Shown here in pieces: positions 1-5,535 of a DNA stretch of 8,177 nt. The stretch is from Bacteroidia bacterium. GTDB taxonomy: Bacteria; Bacteroidota; Bacteroidia; Chitinophagales; Saprospiraceae. The notes below the pieces were generated by a model. It had not been told where the DNA came from. It did no database searches and saw nothing but the letters and a program-made list of their open reading frames with translations. The DNA is taken from assembly GCA_030432855.1 (NCBI GenBank), contig JAUILM010000231.1, positions 1-8,177 on the forward strand. Direction: 5' to 3'. Positions within the stretch are counted from its first letter, which is position 1; every line of letters begins with the position of its first letter. The position numbers were made by a program, and so were the translations under genes.

Positions 1-2657
1 CACGCATTGATTATGCATTTACCGAAGCACCAAACGATCCTACCGGGTGGTCTATGTGTACTGCGAATCTGCCTTTCGGAGATCGACGCACGATTCAGGC
101 TTCAGGGCCTTTTCGCCTCGATCCGGGTGCTACCAATGAATTGATCATAGGTGTGGTTTGGGTTCCGGACATTACTGACTATCCTTGTCCAAGCATTGAT
201 CCTTTGATTTTCGCTGATGAGACAGCCCAGGCATTATTTGATAATTGTTTCGACATCACTGATGGTCCAGATGCACCCGATCTTGATTTTGTAGAATTGG
301 ATCGTGAATTGATCTGCATACTGACAAATGATCAGGAGTCAAACAACTTTGGTGAGGCTTATGAGGAGCTTGATTTGCGGGCACCCACAGACCTACCCGA
401 TGAAGAAAAACTCTACAAGTTTGAAGGTTACAAGGTGTACCAGCTGAATGGACCAGAAGTAAGTACGGCAGAGCTGGATGATCCGGACAAAGCAAGATTA
501 ATTTTTCAAACAGATATCAAGAACGGCATTTCGCAAGTCGTCAACTGGGAAGCGATGCCACACCCCACGGAGTCAGGAAGATTGCTTTACGAACCCGTAT
601 TAGAGGTCATGGGTGAAAATGATGATATCCGACATTCTTTTCGCATTACGGAAGATCAGTTCAGCAAGTTGGCAGATAGAACATTGATCAACCATCGGAA
701 ATACTATTTCACTGCAGTGGCATATGCACATAACGAGTTTGAGCCATTTAACAGTCAAAACAACGTGGGCCAGCGTACGCCATATCTGGAGGGCCGGAGG
801 AACATAAAGACCTATGTCCCGACTCCGCGACCTATCGTGTACGAATCACTGAATGCAAGCTATGGTGACGGACCCTCCATCACACGATTGGATGGAGTAG
901 GAGCTGGTAATACCTTCCTGGAGCTAAGTGAGGATACTCGCACAGCTATTGTTGACGGGTCTTTCAATGGGGAGATCACCTATGAAAGAGGTGCTGGTCC
1001 CATTACCGTGCAGATTTACAATCCACTAGAGGTAGTAGAGGGTGAGTTTAGATTGAGTTTTACCGACAGCGATATGGATGATGAGGTGCTCGATGAAGAT
1101 GCACGATGGACGCTTGTTGACCTCAATGATCCATCGGTGGTAATTGCTTCAGAAACCTCCATCGCCCGATTGAATGAGCAAATTATAGGACAGTATGGAT
1201 TCTCAGTTTCTATTGGGCAGACAGAAGAAGCTGGTGATTTCTCTGCTGAGACCAATGGAAGTATTGGATCATCTATCACTTACGAAGATATCAATGATCC
1301 CTGGCTGAGTTTTGTTGCCGATGACAATGGTTTCTTCAACTTTGCAAGGACTGATCTGGAAGAGTCGGAATTTGAAGATGACCCGCAGCAACTATTTACC
1401 AATAATTACAATGGCATTGTTCCATTTTATCTAAGCAGTTTCAGGTTTGATCCCAATGACATTTACATTTCTCCCGCGTGGATAGATAATACAGCAGGAA
1501 TGCAGATTGTCAAAACCCGAACTGATATGTCAGATCTCAATAATGTAGATGTTGTTTTGACACCTGACAAGAGTAAATGGAGCCGGTGCGTGGTAGTAGA
1601 GACTGCAAGCCCCTATTACTTTAATGCACCCAACCTGGGCGGGGCTGGTTTTAGCACCGTGGGCAACAGTAAAAACTTTGATCTGAGAAATTCGCCTTCG
1701 GTAGGAAAGGAAGACAGTGATAACGATGGTCTTCCAGATCCTGATGGAGATGGATTTGGTATGGGATGGTTTCCAGGTTATGCCATTGATGTGGAGACTG
1801 GACAACGATTGAATATTTTCTTTGGAGAAAATTCAGTCTATCGTCAGGAATTTTTTGATGCCATCCAGTCAGGTGAAGAAGCCATAGGAGCAGATATGAT
1901 GTGGAATCCGGATGAACGGATCGGCCTGGTGCTTCAGAACCCCTCTGTGGCCTTATTCCACACAGGTGGTCAGCACTTTGTCTATGTGACCCGACAACCT
2001 TACGATGAGTGCCTGGATCTTCGCGAGAGACTAGATCCCGGAGCAATATTCACTAGAAAGTATAATGCCTTACGGGACATTACCTGGACCGGAATTCCTG
2101 TCACAGACGGCAGTATGTTGTCTTATGCCGAAGGATTAATTCCCAATGAAGCGACCATTAAGCTCAGAGTCAGCAATCCTTACCAGGTGGCTGAGGGTAC
2201 GGGTGAAAACGATGGACATCCAAGCTATCGATTCACGATTTCAGGTCAGGCCTCCGAGGATTTGATCGAAGAAAGAGCCCCCGGGCTGTTGGATATGGTC
2301 AACGTGGTACCCAATCCGTATCTGGCCTATTCAGTGTATGAGACCTCGCAGTTCACCAATATTGTCAAGATTACCAATCTACCCCCTCGTTGCATAGTCA
2401 CCATTTATTCACTGGACGGTAAGTTTATCCGACAGTATCGAAGAGATGAAGCGGGTATTGATCAAACAACCTTGCGTTCTAATCCGGGTATACGACAGAC
2501 ACAGGTCACACCCGACATCGAATGGAACTTGAAGAATAGCAAAGGAATCCCGATAGCAGGAGGAGTCTATCTGGTCCACATCAATGGATATGAATTGGGA
2601 GAGCGAACAATAAAATGGTTTGGAGTAAACCGCAAATTTGACCCATCAGGCTTGTAA
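1..2657 (+). CDS. Large exported protein with T9SS-type C-terminal region (5' partial)
   Basis: The frame is open from the first complete codon (position 3) to TAA at 2655-2657, giving 884 visible residues. The start lies upstream: the ATG at 54 is internal, because codons before it read on as protein (RIDYAFTEAPNDPTGW). The product is acidic and rich in beta-type sequence, as expected for a surface or secreted protein. A fibronectin-like stretch near 400-450 contains FEGYKVYQL. An Asp-rich DSDNDGLPDPDGDG segment at about 1713-1754 resembles thrombospondin type 3 calcium-binding repeats. From about 2301 the C-terminus starts with NVVPNPY, continues with VTIYSLDGKFIRQ and GGVYLVHING, and ends GERTIKWFG plus about ten residues; this resembles a type A T9SS sorting domain with a slightly extended tail. 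The downstream PorV/PorQ-family gene overlaps it by one base and supports export by T9SS. No enzymatic motif is recognised, so the molecular role is unknown. Secretion class is likely; exact function is not assigned. Confidence 0.85.
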   Translation, partial: RIDYAFTEAPNDPTGWSMCTANLPFGDRRTIQASGPFRLDPGATNELIIGVVWVPDITDYPCPSIDPLIFADETAQALFDNCFDITDGPDAPDLDFVELDRELICILTNDQESNNFGEAYEELDLRAPTDLPDEEKLYKFEGYKVYQLNGPEVSTAELDDPDKARLIFQTDIKNGISQVVNWEAMPHPTESGRLLYEPVLEVMGENDDIRHSFRITEDQFSKLADRTLINHRKYYFTAVAYAHNEFEPFNSQNNVGQRTPYLEGRRNIKTYVPTPRPIVYESLNASYGDGPSITRLDGVGAGNTFLELSEDTRTAIVDGSFNGEITYERGAGPITVQIYNPLEVVEGEFRLSFTDSDMDDEVLDEDARWTLVDLNDPSVVIASETSIARLNEQIIGQYGFSVSIGQTEEAGDFSAETNGSIGSSITYEDINDPWLSFVADDNGFFNFARTDLEESEFEDDPQQLFTNNYNGIVPFYLSSFRFDPNDIYISPAWIDNTAGMQIVKTRTDMSDLNNVDVVLTPDKSKWSRCVVVETASPYYFNAPNLGGAGFSTVGNSKNFDLRNSPSVGKEDSDNDGLPDPDGDGFGMGWFPGYAIDVETGQRLNIFFGENSVYRQEFFDAIQSGEEAIGADMMWNPDERIGLVLQNPSVALFHTGGQHFVYVTRQPYDECLDLRERLDPGAIFTRKYNALRDITWTGIPVTDGSMLSYAEGLIPNEATIKLRVSNPYQVAEGTGENDGHPSYRFTISGQASEDLIEERAPGLLDMVNVVPNPYLAYSVYETSQFTNIVKITNLPPRCIVTIYSLDGKFIRQYRRDEAGIDQTTLRSNPGIRQTQVTPDIEWNLKNSKGIPIAGGVYLVHINGYELGERTIKWFGVNRKFDPSGL

Positions 2658-3703
2658 TGAAGAGAAGTATAATAATCATATTATTCCTGGTATTCTGCAT
2701 GGGATCTACCTATGCCGGCAATCCGGATCGTCAGGGTGAAGCTGGTGCCTACGAATTATTATTAAATCCTTGGGCAAGGAGTGCCGGATTGCATACAATG
2801 TCTACTTCCATGATCTCAGGTGTGGAGTCTATGCGCCTCAATGTGGCCGGGCTGGCAAGAATTAATAAGACCGAGGTTTTGATCGGCCATACGCGTTATC
2901 TGGTCGGAACAGGGGTCAACATGAACGCCATTGGACTTGGACAGCGTGTGGGCACCAATGGAGTGTTTGGCCTGAGCCTGATGGCTATGGACTTTGGAGA
3001 TATTGCAGTGACGACCACAGATCAACCTGAAGGGACTGGATCTACTTTTTCACCCAGTTTTTTCAATCTCGGATTATCCTATGCACATATTTTTGAAAAC
3101 AAAGTATCTGTCGGCCTTACAATACGGGCTGTCTCAGAATCAACTTCCGATCTCTCGGCACAGGGTGTTGCATTAGATGCCGGGGTTCAATATGTCACTG
3201 GCGAAAATGACAACTTTAAATTTGGCATATCCCTGAGAAATGTAGGTACCCCCATGAAATTTGGCGGAGAGGGTTTATCATTTCGTGCCACGAATCCCGA
3301 TGGAACCATCAATTATGACTTGTCATACGATCATCGGGCAGCTGTTTTTGAGTTACCCTCGGTGTTGAATATTGGAGCTTCCTACGATATCAATGTCAAT
3401 GTAAAGAATCGAATAACCGTCGTTGGCAATTTCACTTCTAACTCGTTTTCAAGAGATGCTATTGGTGGTGGACTTGAGTATTCTTTCAACGATGTCTTCA
3501 TGCTTCGGGGAGGATACAAATATGATCTTGGTTCATCCTCAGACGCTGTGGATAATAATGTCTATACGGGCGTGAGTGCTGGAGTCTCCATGGAAGTGCC
3601 ATTCACTGAAGATGGAAGTACCCGATTTGGTGTGGACTATGCGTATCGGGCCACTAATCCCTGGAATGGAACTCACAATCTGACAATAAGGTTTACTTTG
3701 TAA
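2657..3703 (+). CDS. PorV/PorQ-family outer-membrane beta-barrel protein
   Basis: This 348-residue protein begins with a clear signal peptide: MKR, a hydrophobic run IIIILFLVF, and a likely signal peptidase I site after TYA (residue 20). The mature part begins with a segment like the PorV/PorQ N-terminus (EAGAYELLLNPWARSAGLHTM, then NVAGLA near residues 62-67 where relatives usually have NPAGLA). It continues as alternating Gly/aromatic beta strands: FGLSLMAMDFG, FFNLGLSYAHIF, ALDAGVQYV, FKFGISLRNVGTPMKFGG, FMLRGGYKYDLG, FGVDYAYRA. It ends in an aromatic/aliphatic last strand, LTIRFTL, typical of outer-membrane barrels. PorV shuttles T9SS cargo to the sortase-like attachment complex and PorQ takes part in the same system; other members have no assigned role. 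The ATG shares its A with the stop of the upstream gene (TAATG), so the two are probably translationally coupled and work together. Whether it acts as a true PorV, a PorQ or a cargo-specific paralogue cannot be told from sequence alone. Confidence 0.85.
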   Translation: MKRSIIIILFLVFCMGSTYAGNPDRQGEAGAYELLLNPWARSAGLHTMSTSMISGVESMRLNVAGLARINKTEVLIGHTRYLVGTGVNMNAIGLGQRVGTNGVFGLSLMAMDFGDIAVTTTDQPEGTGSTFSPSFFNLGLSYAHIFENKVSVGLTIRAVSESTSDLSAQGVALDAGVQYVTGENDNFKFGISLRNVGTPMKFGGEGLSFRATNPDGTINYDLSYDHRAAVFELPSVLNIGASYDINVNVKNRITVVGNFTSNSFSRDAIGGGLEYSFNDVFMLRGGYKYDLGSSSDAVDNNVYTGVSAGVSMEVPFTEDGSTRFGVDYAYRATNPWNGTHNLTIRFTL

Positions 3704-3709
3704 TGAACT

Positions 3710-3727
3710 TGAGCTATATTAAGCTCA
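3710..3727 (+). terminator. Small hairpin after the PorV/PorQ-family gene, possible weak terminator
   Basis: TGAGCT (3710-3715) and AGCTCA (3722-3727) form a perfect 6-bp stem around the 6-base loop ATATTA, seven bases after the stop codon. There is no immediate U-run after it; the nearest is TTTT about 14 bases on. It sits where the two-gene unit should end, but the stem is short and AT-looped, so it may be chance. Confidence 0.2.
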
Positions 3728-3793
3728 CACTTGACGCACGTTTTACAACAAACTGGGCGTTAATAGACTTTACTTAATTAGAAATTTGAGAAG

Positions 3794-3826
3794 TTGCAAA
3801 AAGAATCCTCCCTAGGGTTTTCTTTG
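3794..3826 (+). promoter_or_regulatory. Candidate Bacteroidota-type promoter for greA
   Basis: TTG at 3794-3796 is followed after 22 bases by TTTCTTTG at 3819-3826. This resembles the Bacteroidota pattern of a -33 TTG and a -7 TAnnTTTG, with one mismatch (T for A at the second base). Transcription would begin a few bases further on, leaving a leader of about 25 bases before the greA ATG at 3857. A second near match, GAAATTTG at 3781-3788, lacks a well-placed upstream element. The match is to a short degenerate consensus, so support is weak. Confidence 0.25.
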
Positions 3827-3856
3827 CGGCTTTATTATTTAGAAAAATCAGCTATT

Positions 3857-4330
3857 ATGGCAAACTATACATATTTGACAAAAGAGGGTTATGCTAAATT
3901 GAAGTCAGAACTGGAGCACCTGAAAAGTGTCGGTAGAGACGAAGTGGCTAAAGCTATCGCTGAGGCACGTGAAAAGGGAGACCTATCAGAGAATGCTGAA
4001 TATGATGCGGCAAAAGATGCACAAGGACTTCTAGAGATGCGCATTAATGAGTTGGAGAAGACCTTTGCTAATGCTCGTGTCTTGGATACATCACAACTTG
4101 ACACCTCCCGAGTGACTGTCTTGTCTAAGGTGAAAATAAAGAATCAACGCAATGGAGCTGAAGTAACCTACCAATTAGTAGCACATGCTGAAGCGGATTT
4201 GAAGGCTAAGAAAATTTCTGTGAAATCGCCAATCGGAGAAGGATTGCTAGGAAAACAAGTAGGTGAAGTAGCCGAAGTCAAAACGCCAAATGGGGTGTTG
4301 AACTTTGAAATTCTGGATATATCTCTCTGA
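3857..4330 (+). CDS. greA: Transcription elongation factor GreA
   Basis: GreA binds in the secondary channel of RNA polymerase and stimulates cleavage of backtracked transcripts, rescuing stalled complexes. The 157-residue product has the normal family length. Residues 1-75 are the N-terminal coiled coil, beginning MANYTYLTKEGYAKLKSELE. Its tip carries GDLSENAEY (41-49), including the acidic pair D42 and E45 that places the catalytic magnesium. Residues about 82-157 form the FKBP-like C-terminal domain, with SPIGEGLLGKQVGEV near 124-138. The start is set at the ATG at 3857; the frame is open back to a TTG at 3794, but those 21 extra residues do not match any GreA N-terminus and overlap the likely promoter. 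The stop is four bases before the HIT-family start, so the two are almost certainly co-transcribed. No missing key residue was seen. Confidence 0.97.
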   Translation: MANYTYLTKEGYAKLKSELEHLKSVGRDEVAKAIAEAREKGDLSENAEYDAAKDAQGLLEMRINELEKTFANARVLDTSQLDTSRVTVLSKVKIKNQRNGAEVTYQLVAHAEADLKAKKISVKSPIGEGLLGKQVGEVAEVKTPNGVLNFEILDISL

Positions 4331-4334
4331 CGAT

Positions 4335-4730
4335 ATGGCATCCATTTTCACCAAAATAATTCAGGGAGAAATTCCTTGTCATAAGGTAGCTGAAGATGAC
4401 AGGTTTCTATCATTTTTAGATATTAACCCATTGGCTAAAGGACATACCCTGGTCATACCGAAGAAAGAAGTTGACTACATCTTTGATCTGGAAGATACTC
4501 TACTTACGGACTTGGTTCTCTTTGCAAAAAAGATCTCAAAGGGTATCGAAAAAGTGGTTTCCTGCGAGAGGATTGGGATGACGGTGATTGGACTGGAAGT
4601 GCCGCATGTGCACATCCATCTGATTCCGATCAACAGTATCAATGACATGAACTTTTCGAATCCCAAGGTGGCAATGACCAAGGAAGAATTGGCAACCCTA
4701 GCTGACTCAATAGCAAGCAAACTTGATTAG
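4335..4730 (+). CDS. HIT-family nucleotide-binding hydrolase/transferase
   Basis: HIT (histidine triad) proteins hydrolyse nucleoside phosphoramidates or related nucleotide conjugates through a covalent nucleotidyl-histidine. The 131-residue product has the family layout: SIFTKIIQGEIP at 3-14, FLDINPLAKGHTLVIPK at 27-43, and the triad HVHIHLIPI at 91-99, with H91, H93 and H95 present. H93 should be the nucleophile by comparison with Hint proteins. The length and N-terminus are close to the Hint branch. I chose the ATG at 4335 (MASIFTKI); an in-frame ATG at 4305 would add ten residues and overlap the greA end, but it lacks family similarity. The gene follows greA by four bases, an arrangement I associate with Bacteroidota. 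The physiological substrate is not known from sequence. Confidence 0.94.
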   Translation: MASIFTKIIQGEIPCHKVAEDDRFLSFLDINPLAKGHTLVIPKKEVDYIFDLEDTLLTDLVLFAKKISKGIEKVVSCERIGMTVIGLEVPHVHIHLIPINSINDMNFSNPKVAMTKEELATLADSIASKLD

Positions 4731-4752
4731 CTACATCGTTCTTAGCATTTTA

Positions 4753-4760
4753 TATCTTTA
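4753..4760 (+). promoter_or_regulatory. Candidate -7 element upstream of the prenyltransferase gene
   Basis: TATCTTTA lies in the 55-base gap after the HIT gene and 25 bases before the ATG at 4786. It differs from the Bacteroidota -7 consensus TAnnTTTG only in the last base. A well-spaced upstream TTG is missing: the nearest, at 4723-4725, is 27 bases away, longer than usual. The gap also has no hairpin, so read-through from greA-HIT is equally possible. Confidence 0.3.
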
Positions 4761-4785
4761 GTACAAATTAGACTTGTAGATAAGA

Positions 4786-5535
4786 ATGGCTATTTATCAA
4801 TCAATCTTGAGAGCAAATAAAGACCGCGAAAAAAAGTTTGCACTCTTGATTGATCCTGATAAGTTTCAACTACACCGCGTTGATGAATTGGTAGCGCTCG
4901 CTGTGCAGGCCAGAGTAGATTACTTTCTGGTCGGTGGAAGCCTCATTGTCAACAACATTCTGGATGCTTGTTTGACAGAAATCAAGAAACGATGTGATAT
5001 ACCTTTGATTCTCTTTCCGGGAGACTCCTATCAGTTGAGTTATCGTGCTGATGGCATCCTGTATCTTTCTTTAATCTCAGGCCGAAATGCAGAATTATTA
5101 ATCGGAAAGCATGTCATATCTGCACCCTACCTCAAGGTGAGTCCACTGGAGGTAATCTCTTGTGGTTATATGCTTATCGACGGAGGTGTTGCCACTACCG
5201 TTTCGTACATGAGTAATACGCAGCCCATTCCCCATGACAAAGAAGATATTGCAGTGTGCACAGCTATTGCTGGTGAAATGCTGGGATTAAAGATGATCTA
5301 TCTGGATGCAGGAAGCGGTGCACGAAAAACGGTATCTGACTCGATGATCGAAGCGGTCAGAGGTGCAATTGATATTCCGTTGATTGTGGGTGGAGGTATA
5401 ACCACACCTGAAAAAGCTCAAAGTAAGGTGAAAGCAGGAGCTGATATCATAGTAGTAGGAAATGCCATCGAGAAAGATTCCTCGTTAATTCTAGAAATTG
5501 CTGATGCCATACATACTGTCTCCCCGGTCGTGTAA
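4786..5535 (+). CDS. Geranylgeranylglyceryl/heptaprenylglyceryl phosphate synthase
   Basis: The enzyme joins a long polyprenyl diphosphate to glycerol-1-phosphate through an ether bond, the committing step of archaeal-type ether lipids. This TIM-barrel family also occurs in Firmicutes (PcrB) and in Bacteroidota. The 249-residue protein carries the conserved strings in order: LLIDPDK at 20-26, FLVGGS at 47-52, LFPGD at 76-80, YLSLISGRN at 93-101, SNTQPIP at 143-149, YLDAGSGA at 172-179, VGGGI at 201-205 and VVGNAIE at 223-229. The last two are the phosphate-binding loops at the end of the barrel. Its length and motifs match the group II branch, some bacteroidetal members of which have been shown to make geranylgeranylglyceryl phosphate. 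The prenyl chain length used here cannot be read with confidence. It has its own gap upstream, and its 3' end overlaps the next gene by 32 bases, so the two are likely one transcript. No defect was seen. Confidence 0.93.
   Translation: MAIYQSILRANKDREKKFALLIDPDKFQLHRVDELVALAVQARVDYFLVGGSLIVNNILDACLTEIKKRCDIPLILFPGDSYQLSYRADGILYLSLISGRNAELLIGKHVISAPYLKVSPLEVISCGYMLIDGGVATTVSYMSNTQPIPHDKEDIAVCTAIAGEMLGLKMIYLDAGSGARKTVSDSMIEAVRGAIDIPLIVGGGITTPEKAQSKVKAGADIIVVGNAIEKDSSLILEIADAIHTVSPVV

Noticed and set aside
54..56. ATG at 54 as the start of the large exported protein
   Set aside because: The frame is open and protein-like back to the window edge and the ATG-derived N-terminus has no signal peptide, so the gene starts upstream.
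1651..2046. 131-codon open frame on the minus strand
   Set aside because: It lies fully inside the large + strand gene, has low-complexity His/Arg-rich content and no recognisable fold or signal.
3794..3856. TTG start giving GreA 21 extra residues
   Set aside because: The added residues do not resemble GreA, and the normal family N-terminus begins at the ATG at 3857.
3704..3856. A small RNA or tRNA gene in the gap before greA
   Set aside because: No cloverleaf, T-loop motif or strong structured element was found; only a 6-bp hairpin and a weak promoter candidate.
4305..4334. ATG at 4305 as the start of the HIT protein
   Set aside because: It lies inside greA and adds ten residues unlike the family; the ATG at 4335 starts the typical N-terminus.
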